Source: Bacteriovoracaceae bacterium (GTDB taxonomy: Bacteria; Bdellovibrionota; Bacteriovoracia; Bacteriovoracales; Bacteriovoracaceae). Taken from it: a DNA stretch of 64,000 bases. Location of the stretch: NCBI GenBank assembly GCA_024711325.1, contig JANJTC010000003.1:248001-312000 (forward strand), given 5' to 3'. Both the position numbers and the translations under genes were made by a program. This document shows positions 50,601 to 60,160 of the stretch, one piece after another. The notes under the pieces were generated by a model. That model was not told the origin of the DNA. It saw nothing but the letters and a program-made list of their open reading frames with translations, and did not search any database. Numbering within the stretch: the stretch's first letter is position 1; each line of letters starts with the position of its first letter.

Positions 50601-52328
50601 ATGGGCCATTACAAAGCTGATATTCGTGATGTTGAATTTAATCTTACAGAACTTTTAAAAGTACAGGACTGGAAAGAGTTCGGTCTTGAAGAAAATGATG
50701 TGAAAGGCATTCTAGCTGAATATAACAAGTATGTTGAAAATGAAGTTTTCCCAACTCGAGAACCTTCCGATCAGGTTGGTGTGAAGCACGTTAACGGTAA
50801 AGTGATTGTTCCGGAAGTTCTTCATGGTGTTCAAAAATCTTTTTACGACAATGGATGGTTCGCTCTTGGTATGCCTGAGGCCATCGGTGGAACTCCTGTT
50901 CCAGAGAGTTTATATGTGGCCTGTATGTCACTGGCGACAGGTGCTAACTGTGCCTGGACTATGTATCCAGGTCTTTCTCGTGCCGCACTTAACGTGATCA
51001 ATTTAAAGGGTGATGAATTCATGAAGACTCACATCATACCTAAAATGATGCAAGGAACTTGGGGAGGCACGATGTGCTTAACTGAGGCCGGTGCAGGTTC
51101 AGATGTGGGTGCTCTGAGAACAACAGCTAAGCCTTTGGGGAATGGTAAGTATGCCATTCAGGGAACAAAGATTTTTATTTCTTCTGGTGAATCTGATCTT
51201 TATGAAAACAATATCCATCTGGTTCTTGCCCGTACTCCGGGTGGCGAAGAAGGCACAAAAGGTATTTCTCTTTTTGTTGTTCCACGATTCAAGATAAACG
51301 ACGATGGATCAATGGGTGAAAGTAACAATGTTGTGTGTTCTAAGATTGAACATAAGATGGGAATTCACGCTTCTGCCACTTGTGAAATTCAATTTGGTCA
51401 GGACGTTCAGTCTGAAGGCTGGTTGATCGGCGAGGAATTTGAAGGCATGGCGACCATGTTTATCATGATGAACGAGGCACGACTTTACTGTGGTATTCAA
51501 GGCGAATCACAGGCCAATCTGGCCTACATGATGGCCGAAAAGTACACCAAGGAACGCGCTCAGTTTGGAAAAGAAATCATTCATCATCCTGATGTTCGCC
51601 GTAATCTTTTAAAGATGAGGGCCTTATCACGTGGAATGAGAGCTCTTTGTTTGTATACCGCAAATCTTTTCAATAAGGCCCATCACGATCATAAGCATGA
51701 GGCAATTATTGGGTTATTGACTCCTATTTGTAAGGCCTACTGTTCTGAACAGGGCTTTAATGTCTCTTCACTTTCATTACAAACTCATGGCGGTTATGGC
51801 TACTGTACTGAATACGGAGTTGAGCAGTTTGTTCGTGATACTCAGATTGCCATGATTTATGAAGGCACTAACGGCATTCAGGCCATTGATTTTGTCATGA
51901 GAAAGATTCTTAAAGACGGTGGCAAGGCCTTGACCGCTTTAACTCAAGAAATTGTGTCCTCCGTACAAGCACTGGATGAATCGAAATTCAAAAGAGAGAA
52001 GGACCTCTTTAGTAAAGTCTTGATGAGTGCTCAGGGTGTTATGCAGCAAATTTCTGGTTATGCTAAAAATAATCAATACAATTTGATCCTGCAAAACTGT
52101 ACGGAATTTCTCAACTTTGCTTCGCAGATGGTTATTGCATGGCAACTTTTACAGTCAGCTGTCTTGGCCGACCAAAAAATTGCTTCTGCATCTGCTGAAA
52201 ATAAGAAGTATTACGAAACAAAGGTGACTGATTTCAAAGTGTATTGTGCCCATTACTTGATCCACAATCTATCTATGGCCAAGACCATTTCTGATTTCAC
52301 AGAAGATATGACTTCACTAGAGATTTAA
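50601..52328 (+). CDS. acyl-CoA dehydrogenase
   Basis: The 575-residue protein shows MCLTEAGAGSDVGALRTTA and KIFISSGESDL (FAD and substrate domain), AYMMAEKYTKERAQFGKEI, and GGYGYCTEYGVEQFVRDTQIAMIYEGTNGIQA. The last segment holds the YEGTNGIQ signature; the glutamate is the usual base of the long-chain group. It performs FAD-dependent alpha,beta-dehydrogenation of acyl-CoA. The length, about 200 more than the common 380, places it with the extended (DUF3604-free, AcdA/FadE-like) group. AAGGAAG precedes the ATG. It appears to be alone. Confidence 0.95.
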   Translation: MGHYKADIRDVEFNLTELLKVQDWKEFGLEENDVKGILAEYNKYVENEVFPTREPSDQVGVKHVNGKVIVPEVLHGVQKSFYDNGWFALGMPEAIGGTPVPESLYVACMSLATGANCAWTMYPGLSRAALNVINLKGDEFMKTHIIPKMMQGTWGGTMCLTEAGAGSDVGALRTTAKPLGNGKYAIQGTKIFISSGESDLYENNIHLVLARTPGGEEGTKGISLFVVPRFKINDDGSMGESNNVVCSKIEHKMGIHASATCEIQFGQDVQSEGWLIGEEFEGMATMFIMMNEARLYCGIQGESQANLAYMMAEKYTKERAQFGKEIIHHPDVRRNLLKMRALSRGMRALCLYTANLFNKAHHDHKHEAIIGLLTPICKAYCSEQGFNVSSLSLQTHGGYGYCTEYGVEQFVRDTQIAMIYEGTNGIQAIDFVMRKILKDGGKALTALTQEIVSSVQALDESKFKREKDLFSKVLMSAQGVMQQISGYAKNNQYNLILQNCTEFLNFASQMVIAWQLLQSAVLADQKIASASAENKKYYETKVTDFKVYCAHYLIHNLSMAKTISDFTEDMTSLEI

Positions 52329-52375
52329 CCCTTATCATGTTAATATAGGTGTAATTTAATTTAAAAGGTTACACC

Positions 52376-53200
52376 GTGTTAAAAGATAAAGTCTTTGAGT
52401 TGGCCCAGAAGTTCTCTGGGTCGACTCATGGCAGTTCCGACTATGACAAAGATCTCATTTATGTCAGAGGTAGTAATGACAGGGAGTATATTCCCTACAG
52501 CTATCTACAGAAAGAAATGCCTTCCATTCAATCCATCAATCAACTTAAATCTGAAGGCTTTGTTTATAGCTCCTATGATTTTTTAGAAATCAACGAGTTT
52601 GATAAATGGTACTTGTCTCAGTTTAATAAACCGCTTTCCGCCAAGGTCATGAAGAATATTGGTATTCTCCACTTGCCTGATCAGAAGGCCATCTTTGATA
52701 CCGTTGAAATTGTTCATCAAACTTTTCAGATTCTCAAAGACCATAAAGTTTTGATGAATGGAAAGAATCTTCCAATTCAATTGGGGGAATGGTACTCAAA
52801 AATAATTTTCGGGCTGCATCAGATCAAGTCTTCTTCTCAAAGAGGTTTCGACTTTAAGACTGAAAATGGCAGTACCGTTGAAGTTAAAGTTCACTGGCAT
52901 GATCTGACTTCCCCTAAGGGCGTTAAGATAAAGAAATCTTTAGCTGAATTATCGGATTTTTGCATTATTATGTATGTAGCTAGGAACTTTACCATCAGGG
53001 ACATTCTTTTTTTGGATTCTGAGTTCATTCTTCGTAAGTTCGATACGAAGGGACACACTATCTTTTTGAAAGATCAGGATGTCGCGGGTTATTTCTTCAG
53101 CAAGTCTGACAAACATTTTGATAAGGTTGTGAATAAGACCGCTCTTTTAAAATTTGCCAGTCCGACTTTGGCAATGAAACTGGAAGATCGACTTAAATAA
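52376..53200 (+). CDS. putative PD-(D/E)xK nuclease-fold protein
   Basis: GTG start with AAAGG 8 bases upstream; 274 residues. The middle (about 135-180) reads LGEWYSKIIFGLHQI, then QRGFDFKTENGSTVEVKVHW. This pattern (helix with E, then x-D-F, then E-V-K after a strand) matches the core of PD-(D/E)xK nucleases and of restriction-endonuclease-like domains. The N-terminal 110 residues are a separate helical part (YLQKEMPSIQSINQLKSEGF). No family name was recognised. It is 22 bases upstream of two response-regulator-like genes in the same direction, possibly one operon. No methylase or helicase partner is adjacent. Confidence 0.55.
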   Translation: MLKDKVFELAQKFSGSTHGSSDYDKDLIYVRGSNDREYIPYSYLQKEMPSIQSINQLKSEGFVYSSYDFLEINEFDKWYLSQFNKPLSAKVMKNIGILHLPDQKAIFDTVEIVHQTFQILKDHKVLMNGKNLPIQLGEWYSKIIFGLHQIKSSSQRGFDFKTENGSTVEVKVHWHDLTSPKGVKIKKSLAELSDFCIIMYVARNFTIRDILFLDSEFILRKFDTKGHTIFLKDQDVAGYFFSKSDKHFDKVVNKTALLKFASPTLAMKLEDRLK

Positions 53201-53222
53201 TGGCCACTTTCTTGGAGATATT

Positions 53223-53900
53223 GTGAAGGCTGAAGTTGCATACATTGATGACAATAAGCTAAATCTTGAATGTATTAAAACAATCCTGAATGAGGATTTT
53301 TCAGTACAAACTTTTCAAAAACCTGAAAGTTTTCTGAACAAGTTTCCTTCGAACTCTTACACAACGATCCTTGTCGATATTCACATGCCAACGCTTAATG
53401 GCTTTTCTCTCTATGAGAAAATCATTGAACACCCTCATTATAACGGCTGCCCGATTCTGTTTATTTCATCTGATGATTCCGATAGTGCCCGTATTCAGTC
53501 ATTTGTCCTGGGAGCAGTCGATTTCTTGAATCGTTCAATTAATCCGGAAGAGATGATTGCGCGAATAAAGTCCAAAATTCTTTTTTTTCAAAAGCACCGA
53601 AGCTTCATTGAGTTTTCCAATCTAAAAGTAAACCTGACTTTGCTCAAGGCTTACATCAATAATAAAGAATTGCCTCTGACTTTCATTGAATTCAAAATCC
53701 TGTGTCTGGTCTTGAGAAATTATCCTGATTACATTTCTAAGAACCAGATGATTGATCAGGTATGGAGAACTGACCACGTTCTGGATGCTACCATTTACAC
53801 TCATGTTTCTAACCTTAATTCCAAATTGGATGAATGGGACTATGAGATCAATGGACTTAAAACTAAAGGCGTTCAACTGATGAAGAAAATTTCGACATGA
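53223..53900 (+). CDS. OmpR-type response regulator lacking the conserved receiver lysine (first copy)
   Basis: GTG start with GGAG 7 bases upstream; 225 residues. The receiver domain has YIDDN (acidic pocket), ILVDIHMPTLNGF (phospho-acceptor Asp) and FISSDDSD. The usual K-P pair reads R-S in DFLNRSINPEE, so the switch lysine is replaced by Arg. The winged-helix DNA-binding domain (about 130-222) includes LTFIEFKILCLVLRNYPDYIS and TIYTHVSNLNSKLDEW. No sensor kinase is nearby. The last codons overlap the next regulator (ATGA). Confidence 0.82.
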   Translation: MKAEVAYIDDNKLNLECIKTILNEDFSVQTFQKPESFLNKFPSNSYTTILVDIHMPTLNGFSLYEKIIEHPHYNGCPILFISSDDSDSARIQSFVLGAVDFLNRSINPEEMIARIKSKILFFQKHRSFIEFSNLKVNLTLLKAYINNKELPLTFIEFKILCLVLRNYPDYISKNQMIDQVWRTDHVLDATIYTHVSNLNSKLDEWDYEINGLKTKGVQLMKKIST

Positions 53901-54565
53901 AATGGACATTGATTTATTTCGATGATCAAATTCAAAACTTAGAATGCTTTTCAGAATTATTATCTGAAAAATTTAATGTTATTGGTTGCCATGATGCCAC
54001 TGCTTTTTCTGATATTCTGCAAAACAATTATCCCCATGCTTTTCTCTTAGATGTCCATATGCCCATTATTGATGGGCATGCCCTCTATAAGAAAATCATT
54101 GACCATCCTCTTTATAATGATTGCCCGATTATTTTTATTTCAGGTGATCAAAGTGATGAAAATAAGATCCGCTCCTATAAAGAGGGTGGAATCGACTTCC
54201 TTCCACGAGATATCAATGCTGACGAGATTATAATCCGGCTGGAGAATAAGATTAAGTTTCACCTGCAAATGTCCACCAAACTTGAATTGGGTAACTTGCA
54301 AGTGGATGTTGAGACCTTGAAGGCAACGATTAAAAATAACAATATTGATCTGACTTTGCTGGAACTGAGAATGTTGAGCAGTATTCTACGTGCTTATCCC
54401 CAGAATATTTCTCGTCAGGATCTCATTCTAAAAGTATGGGGAAACAACTCAGTGAAGCCGGGAACAGTAAATACCCATCTGACAAATCTCAAGCCAAAGA
54501 TAATGGGCTGGAACTTTCAAATTAAAGTTCGAGAAGATAATATTGTCATCCAGCCCAACGATTGA
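53897..54565 (+). CDS. OmpR-type response regulator lacking the conserved receiver lysine (second copy)
   Basis: The 222-residue product is a tandem duplicate of the preceding gene: YFDDQIQNLECFSELL, FLLDVHMPIIDGHALYKKII, FISGDQSD, and DFLPRDINADE, where Arg again replaces the switch lysine. The winged helix (about 130-220) has LTLLELRMLSSILRAYP and TVNTHLTNLKPKI. Asp acceptor and acidic pocket are kept. Coupled by a four-base overlap, the two may form a heterodimer. The 3' end abuts the convergent RlmL-like gene. Confidence 0.82.
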   Translation: MKWTLIYFDDQIQNLECFSELLSEKFNVIGCHDATAFSDILQNNYPHAFLLDVHMPIIDGHALYKKIIDHPLYNDCPIIFISGDQSDENKIRSYKEGGIDFLPRDINADEIIIRLENKIKFHLQMSTKLELGNLQVDVETLKATIKNNNIDLTLLELRMLSSILRAYPQNISRQDLILKVWGNNSVKPGTVNTHLTNLKPKIMGWNFQIKVREDNIVIQPND

Positions 54566-55804
54566 TTAATAGAGTGAGTATTCAGCTAGCCGACATTCAA
54601 TATCCCCGTTAAAGAGAATGTGCCGTTTAGATGTTTTTAGTCCCACCACTTTCAGCATTTCAAGATTCCCCGTAAAAATAGCGGCCCGATGCCCTTTGAA
54701 AGTATGTTTCCAGTGATCTCCCAGGCCTTTGTACAAGGCCTTAAGTTTCTCGTCCTCACCATATTCAAGACGTTCTCCGTAAGGAGGATTACAGATGAAC
54801 AGACATTTTTCTGAAACGGGTTGAGTCGCTAAAGCATCTTTATGAGTGAGTTCTATAATTCCGTCGAGTTTAGCTTTCTTAAGATTTTCCCTGGCCGAGA
54901 TGAGACTCATTTCTGAGAGGTCATTACCTACAATCATGCCTCTGTGCTCTCTAAGATAGGCCAGGCCATTCTCTGTCTCATCAGTGATCTCTTTTAAGAA
55001 CTTATTGAAGTTCTCCATAAGATGCTCATCCTTGGTTAACCAAGGATAATTCTGGAAGGTCCATAGTTTAAAATTGGGATTTTTTAAATAACGTTCAACC
55101 TTCAAATAACTAGGAGGAATATTGGCCGCCATCAAGGCCGCTTCTATTGTGAACGTGCCTGAACCACACATGGCATCAAGGAGTCCTTCTTCTTTAGGGT
55201 TCCATTTTACAGTTTTCAAAATGGCCGCAGCGAGATTTTCTTTTAGGGGAGCCTCTGTCTTAGCAAGACGATATCCACGTTGATTTAATGGATCTCCGCA
55301 CAGATCATACATCAGTGTGACGAGGTAGGGCTTTTCAACTCCACGATCAATTCGCGCCAGGAATGTGACATCAGGATAGTCTTTGGCGACACTTGGTCGT
55401 ATACCGTCATGATGACGGAAATAATCCACGATAGCATCTTTAAGCTTTAAATTGGCGAACTGAGAGTTTCTGAATTCTTCACGCTCTTGTAGAAGGTCCC
55501 CGAAGATCGTCGTGAGACGAAAAGTGTGATTCACATCCATCAAGCTCTTCCATTTGATGTCTGTGGCCTCAAGATAGTAGTCTTTTTCGTTATTTACCTC
55601 GAAAGCAAACAGATATTTGAAGACCCGGCTTGCCAGGCGGGAGTATAAAATCACTTTCAGGGCAATTTCGTGGAAAGATTCGAATTGGACTCCTCCGCGC
55701 ACGGCCTTCGCCGTCTGGGCACCCAAATCCAGAATTTCCTGTGTTAAAAGCTCTTCTACGCCACTTGGGCATGAAGCGAAGTACTCGAAACGGTATTTTT
55801 TCAT
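54566..55804 (-). CDS. RlmL/Trm14-type RNA guanine N2-methyltransferase
   Basis: The 412-residue protein has an N-terminal THUMP region (FEYFASCPSGVEELLTQEI, about residues 1-160). A class I methyltransferase follows with LLDAMCGSGTFTIEAALMAANI (SAM site), GNDLSEMSLISARENLKKA and the catalytic ICNPPYGERL (NPPY). Such enzymes make m2G in 23S rRNA or tRNA; it corresponds to the N-terminal half of E. coli RlmKL. AAGGTC precedes the ATG. It is convergent with the response-regulator pair. Confidence 0.93.
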   Translation of the reverse strand: MKKYRFEYFASCPSGVEELLTQEILDLGAQTAKAVRGGVQFESFHEIALKVILYSRLASRVFKYLFAFEVNNEKDYYLEATDIKWKSLMDVNHTFRLTTIFGDLLQEREEFRNSQFANLKLKDAIVDYFRHHDGIRPSVAKDYPDVTFLARIDRGVEKPYLVTLMYDLCGDPLNQRGYRLAKTEAPLKENLAAAILKTVKWNPKEEGLLDAMCGSGTFTIEAALMAANIPPSYLKVERYLKNPNFKLWTFQNYPWLTKDEHLMENFNKFLKEITDETENGLAYLREHRGMIVGNDLSEMSLISARENLKKAKLDGIIELTHKDALATQPVSEKCLFICNPPYGERLEYGEDEKLKALYKGLGDHWKHTFKGHRAAIFTGNLEMLKVVGLKTSKRHILFNGDIECRLAEYSLY

Positions 55805-55942
55805 ATTTTGACCTTAGACAAACCCTTGATTTGCCCTTGTTACACTTGAGACCTTATGGAAAGAGTGTTAGTTTTTAGGGCAAATTATTGTAATTTTCGA
55901 ATATTTACCAGACCCATAGGGTTTTAGGAAAAGGAATTATAA

Positions 55943-57283
55943 ATGAAGGCAACTTTTTCAGAGGGTACCTACGGGAACTCTACACGTCTTAAGTACAAAG
56001 TTAAAGACATCTCTCTTGCAGACTGGGGTCGCAAGGAAATTAAACTGGCGGAAGCCGAAATGCCAGGACTTATGGCCTTAAGAGAAGAGTTTGGGAAATC
56101 TAAACCTCTTAAAGGTGCTCGCATTGCTGGTTGTCTCCACATGACTATCCAGACAGCTGTTTTGATTGAAACACTGGTTGATCTGGGTGCTGATGTTACC
56201 TGGTCATCATGTAATATCTTCTCAACTCAGGATCATGCTGCTGCCGCTATCGCTGCTGCCGGTATTCCGGTTTATGCCTGGAAAGGAATGAGCGAAGAAG
56301 AATTCATGTGGTGTATTGATCAGACCGTTTTCTTTGGCGAAAAGAAAGAACCTCTAAATATGATTTTGGATGATGGGGGAGATCTTACTCAACTAATCCT
56401 AGATAAGTATCCTGAGCTTTATAAAGGCATCAAAGGTATTTCAGAAGAAACAACTACTGGTGTTCACCGTCTTTACGATCTTGAGAAGCAGGGTAAACTT
56501 CCTGTTCCATGTATCAACGTAAATGATTCAGTCACAAAGTCTAAATTTGATAACAAGTATGGCTGTCGTGAATCTTGCGTGGATGCTATCCGCCGTGCAA
56601 CTGACGTCATGATGGCGGGTAAAGTTGCTGTTGTGGCCGGTTTCGGAGATGTTGGTAAAGGTTCAGCAGAATCACTTAGAGGTGCAGGCGCTCGAGTGAT
56701 CGTAACTGAGATTGATCCAATTTGTGCTCTTCAGGCCGCGATGGAAGGTTACGAAGTTAAGAAGATGGATGATGCTGTTAAAGAAGCTGACATCGTTGTT
56801 ACAACTACTGGTTGTAAAGACATCATCACTGGTAAGCATTTCCTTTCGATGAAAGATAAGACGATTGTTTGTAACATCGGCCACTTTGACATTGAAATTG
56901 ATATGGCCTGGTTGAACAAGAACTACGGTCACACTAAAGACACTGTGAAGCCGCAAGTTGATCTTTATACCCTTGATAACAACAAACAAGTGATCGTTCT
57001 GGCCGAAGGCCGTCTGGTTAATCTGGGCTGTGCCACTGGTCACCCAAGCTTTGTTATGAGTAACTCATTCACTAACCAAACTCTTGCTCAGTTGGAACTT
57101 TGGTTGAATGCCAGTAACTATGAAAATAAAGTTTATATGTTACCGAAGCACTTAGATGAGAAAGTAGCTCGTCTTCACCTTAAGAAAATTGGTGTTGAGT
57201 TGGATGTTTTAACTCCGGCCCAATCTGAGTACTTAGGAATTACCGCTTCTGGCCCATACAAGCCTGAATATTACCGCTATTAA
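55943..57283 (+). CDS. ahcY: S-adenosylhomocysteine hydrolase
   Basis: The 446-residue protein carries [22 protein letters not shown] (substrate site), [34 protein letters not shown] and [14 protein letters not shown], and the NAD-binding [20 protein letters not shown]. It ends with the conserved [10 protein letters not shown]. It splits SAH to adenosine and homocysteine, freeing SAM-dependent methylation from product inhibition. AAAGGA lies 7 bases before the ATG. A strong terminator follows. I looked for an SAH riboswitch in the leader and saw none. Confidence 0.98.
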   Translation: MKATFSEGTYGNSTRLKYKVKDISLADWGRKEIKLAEAEMPGLMALREEFGKSKPLKGARIAGCLHMTIQTAVLIETLVDLGADVTWSSCNIFSTQDHAAAAIAAAGIPVYAWKGMSEEEFMWCIDQTVFFGEKKEPLNMILDDGGDLTQLILDKYPELYKGIKGISEETTTGVHRLYDLEKQGKLPVPCINVNDSVTKSKFDNKYGCRESCVDAIRRATDVMMAGKVAVVAGFGDVGKGSAESLRGAGARVIVTEIDPICALQAAMEGYEVKKMDDAVKEADIVVTTTGCKDIITGKHFLSMKDKTIVCNIGHFDIEIDMAWLNKNYGHTKDTVKPQVDLYTLDNNKQVIVLAEGRLVNLGCATGHPSFVMSNSFTNQTLAQLELWLNASNYENKVYMLPKHLDEKVARLHLKKIGVELDVLTPAQSEYLGITASGPYKPEYYRY

Positions 57284-57293
57284 TCTGACTCCC

Positions 57294-57326
57294 GGGCTTC
57301 ACTGAAAAGTGAAGCCCTTTTTTTTT
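57294..57326 (+). terminator. terminator after ahcY
   Basis: GGGCTTCACT / AGTGAAGCCC, perfect 10-base-pair stem with loop GAAA, followed by nine T residues. Confidence 0.95.
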
Positions 57327-57372
57327 GTTTCATCACTGAGGTGATAGGCGTCATTACTCAATAATCAGAATT

Positions 57373-57381
57373 TGTTAATAT
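57373..57381 (+). promoter_or_regulatory. extended -10 promoter directly before rpiB
   Basis: TGTTAATAT is an extended -10 that ends 6 bases before the ATG at 57388. No ribosome site is present, so the mRNA would be leaderless. Confidence 0.5.
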
Positions 57382-57387
57382 TTAAAA

Positions 57388-57819
57388 ATGAAAATTTATA
57401 TCGCTTCAGATCACGCTGCTTTTAATGAAAAAAATCTTCTCGTTTCACATCTTCAAAAAGAGCACGAGGTCATTGATTTAGGTACCTATAGTCTTGAATC
57501 CACTCACTATCCTGAGTGGGCAAAAAAACTGGTGGAAAAAGTCCGAAGTGAGATGGTTCCCGGTATTTTATTATGTGGCTCCGGTATCGGAGTCTGCATG
57601 ACTGCTAATCGCTACAAAGGCATCCGAGCGGCCCTTTGTCGTGACGAAGATGATGCCAAGATGAGCCGCTTGCATAACAATGCCAATGTCCTTTGCCTTT
57701 CTGGCAGAAAAACATCACCTGAGATGATTATGAAGATTACGGATGTCTTTCTAAGTACCCCTTTTGAAGGTGGCAGACATCAATTGAGAATTGATCAATT
57801 CAATCAATTAGGTGAATAA
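57388..57819 (+). CDS. rpiB: ribose-5-phosphate isomerase B
   Basis: The 143-residue protein has IASDHAAFNEKN (SDHA), LLCGSGIGVCMTANRYKGIRAALCRDED (the phosphate-binding GSGIG and catalytic Cys region) and RLHNNANVLCLSGR. These are hallmarks of the LacAB/RpiB family. It interconverts ribose-5-phosphate and ribulose-5-phosphate. The product is short but complete. The stop abuts the convergent 57820 gene. The start lacks a Shine-Dalgarno; see the promoter entry. Confidence 0.96.
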   Translation: MKIYIASDHAAFNEKNLLVSHLQKEHEVIDLGTYSLESTHYPEWAKKLVEKVRSEMVPGILLCGSGIGVCMTANRYKGIRAALCRDEDDAKMSRLHNNANVLCLSGRKTSPEMIMKITDVFLSTPFEGGRHQLRIDQFNQLGE

Positions 57820-59451
57820 CTACTTTTTTTCAACTGTTTCAGTTTCCAGCTTTCCCCAGCCTGATCTGCGGTACCGATTGGAAATAATGTCAAAAATAGG
57901 GGTTTGAGGCGTATTTGAAACATCTGCCTTACTAATGGCCTGCTCGGCAAAGCTTATGACTTCTGTTCCACTGGCTTCTTCTACCGCTTGACCAGGAATC
58001 GGAAAACTAAATTCGGGTTCGTCAGTATCTGAACTGATCATGCCGCTGCCCTGTTTATAATTCACATTGATAGCATCTGCGAGCTTGGCCTTAACCGAAG
58101 GTGAAAGCTTGCTGATGGCGGCCGAATTGGTCCCTGAATCTTTAATACCACCACTATAAGAAGAAGGCGAAGCCGCCGCAAAATTAGCAAGCTCCGTTGG
58201 GACGTATGGTTTTAAAGCATCTGCGATTTTCTTTTGCTCTACAGTTAAGTTTGGTTTCGGGATGGTTTTAGTATCCAGCTTACCTTTAATTTTTGAGGCC
58301 ATGGCACCTGCACCGGTGGTGAAGGCCGCAACTTTCCCCTCATCAAACTCGCCACTATTTAACATATCAAAACCCTTGTTGGCCTCATTCATAAAATTAT
58401 TGGCGACGGCGAATTTAGGATTGTAGGATTTTAAATTACTTTTTAAACAGGTATTGGTTTTTTTACATTCACAGTTTTTGTCATATTGAAGTTTTTTATC
58501 CACTACTGAGCCGCAACCCAAGGCGACTTTGGGAGTCTCAAAATTTCCTTTATTAAGAACGCAGACTTCCTGATACTCACCTGGATAATTTGTTTTAGAA
58601 GTGAGTTCGCTGCAAAAACACGAGGTTTTGGTCCACGGATTACATTCACCGGTTTTAGGAAGGGAATCAATCACCAGTTGAACTTTTTTAACCGCATCTC
58701 CATGCTTTTTGGCCTTTTTAATATACAAGGCCATAAGAGTTGTTGCCCCACCCAGTTTTGCCCAATATTTCCAATCCAGCGCGATCTGACCGGTATAGGC
58801 CATGGCCCCATAACAAGCGGCCACAGCACCGTAGATTCCTGATTGCCAAGAAGCGGTTGTTTTACGTGCTTTATGGGTTTCTTTTAAATTCACCAGCGAC
58901 TGCAATTGGGCATCACTTTGCTGAGCGCTTTTGTTTTCAGCTTTTTTCTGGAGACTCTGCTGAATGAAACCGCCAACGGTTTCATAGGCCATTGCGACCA
59001 TCATGCAGTAATCATTTTGAGTTTCACTTTTACCTTCGGCGCCTTTTGCAGCAGCACCTCCGGCGTCAGCCCCTGATTTGGAATCTGCCACTACAGCTGT
59101 CGTACCTTCAGTGGCCCCGGCCGTTCCACTCGTAGCAGCTTCAGGCGCAGCTTTTTTTGTCAGAGTAGGCATTAATCCGCCACCACCACTGATGAGGCCA
59201 AACATGGCATAGGCCTTACCAATTAACATTTCCAGAGGGAATCCATCTTCCTCATCTTTGCAATCGTTAATCTTGGCACAACCTTCTTTAATGGTTCTTT
59301 CTTTAATGCCGCTATGTTCGAAATTTTTAGCATCATCCATTTGTTTATCAGTCATATTAGTCGGAGTTTCAAAGCTCTGATCAATTGATTGACCGATAAC
59401 TAATGAAGGGAGAGCTAAAAGAATCAAAAGGAAGAGAATGGTATTTTTCAT
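57820..59451 (-). CDS. large secreted Ala/Lys-rich protein, function unknown
   Basis: The 543-residue product has a signal peptide (LFLLILLALPSLVIGQ). An acidic region with paired cysteines follows (EGCAKINDCKDEEDG), then an Ala/Gly/Thr-rich low-complexity stretch (residues about 100-145). A central hydrophobic part follows (IYGAVAACYGAMAYTGQ, LGGATTLMALYIKKAKK) that may be one or two membrane segments. A cysteine-rich segment (about 270-345: CNPWTKTSCFCSEL, CECKKTNTCLKS) and a Ser/Pro-rich tail complete it. No family was recognised. It is divergent from the DtxR-type regulator. Confidence 0.7.
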   Translation of the reverse strand: MKNTILFLLILLALPSLVIGQSIDQSFETPTNMTDKQMDDAKNFEHSGIKERTIKEGCAKINDCKDEEDGFPLEMLIGKAYAMFGLISGGGGLMPTLTKKAAPEAATSGTAGATEGTTAVVADSKSGADAGGAAAKGAEGKSETQNDYCMMVAMAYETVGGFIQQSLQKKAENKSAQQSDAQLQSLVNLKETHKARKTTASWQSGIYGAVAACYGAMAYTGQIALDWKYWAKLGGATTLMALYIKKAKKHGDAVKKVQLVIDSLPKTGECNPWTKTSCFCSELTSKTNYPGEYQEVCVLNKGNFETPKVALGCGSVVDKKLQYDKNCECKKTNTCLKSNLKSYNPKFAVANNFMNEANKGFDMLNSGEFDEGKVAAFTTGAGAMASKIKGKLDTKTIPKPNLTVEQKKIADALKPYVPTELANFAAASPSSYSGGIKDSGTNSAAISKLSPSVKAKLADAINVNYKQGSGMISSDTDEPEFSFPIPGQAVEEASGTEVISFAEQAISKADVSNTPQTPIFDIISNRYRRSGWGKLETETVEKK

Positions 59452-59603
59452 AATAAAGCCTTAGATATTCCCATTTTACCATGCTCTGGCCCCTCTCCAA
59501 GGGAGTGAAAACTTACCCTATCTATTTAACACCTTTTTTCAGTAGCTTACAGACCGAGTCAGGATTTTTTCACCACTCAGGGTCTGCAACAAATTTTTAT
59601 CGT

Positions 59604-59632
59604 TTGACTGCTATTAAGGGGATAAGTAACTT
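59604..59632 (+). promoter_or_regulatory. promoter of the DtxR-type regulator, probably leaderless
   Basis: TTGACT (59604-59609), 17 bases, TAACTT (59627-59632), then 6 bases to the ATG. The only purine-rich ribosome-like stretch (AAGGGG) is about 18 bases upstream, too far. Confidence 0.45.
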
Positions 59633-59638
59633 ATAGGC

Positions 59639-60160
59639 ATGTCAGACAAAAAGATCGCCATCCAACATACTCACGATAATGACCTTACTCATTCCATGGT
59701 TCACTACCTGTTAGCGATCCATAAACTAAAAGAGTCAAAGGGCTATGCCAGGGTAACTGATATCGCCATCGAGATGGGTCTAACCAAGGGGTCGGTTTCG
59801 ACTGCTCTGACAAACCTTAAAAAACGTGATCTGGTACTGGAAGATGAAAGTAAGTTCTTATCACTATCACCTTCAGGTCATGAAGCCGTTCATGGTATTC
59901 TTTCTTCCAGAACTCTTCTTTATTACTTCTTGAAGGATATCATTGGCGTTAATGAAGAAGTTGCCCATAAAGATTCATGTCTTATGGAGCACTTGATGAG
60001 TTCTGAGACTCGCGAGAAATTTTTTAATTTCATGAAGAGCCTGACGAATGATGATTTCAAGAATAATCACTTCACGACCTCTTTTGATTTTTCGCAATTC
60101 GAACATCAACACGACTTTGAAGAAATCCAGAAGGGTGATACTTACCTTAAGTCTGAATGA
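59639..60160 (+). CDS. DtxR/MntR-family metal-dependent regulator
   Basis: The 173-residue protein begins with a helix-turn-helix: LAIHKLKESKGYARVTDIAIEM, then TKGSVSTALTNLKKRDLV, characteristic of DtxR/MntR. The metal-binding and dimerisation part includes LSPSGHEAV, and HKDSCLMEHLMSSETREKF, where the family pattern is D-x-C-x-x-E-H. It probably senses Mn or Fe and represses. It overlaps the next gene by four bases, so the transporter may be its partner. No SH3-like C-terminal domain is present, as in MntR. Confidence 0.88.
   Translation: MSDKKIAIQHTHDNDLTHSMVHYLLAIHKLKESKGYARVTDIAIEMGLTKGSVSTALTNLKKRDLVLEDESKFLSLSPSGHEAVHGILSSRTLLYYFLKDIIGVNEEVAHKDSCLMEHLMSSETREKFFNFMKSLTNDDFKNNHFTTSFDFSQFEHQHDFEEIQKGDTYLKSE

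Noticed and set aside
55805..55942. Possible SAH riboswitch before ahcY
   Set aside because: The leader lacks the conserved stems and purine-rich core; only a short ACCC/GGGT hairpin is present.
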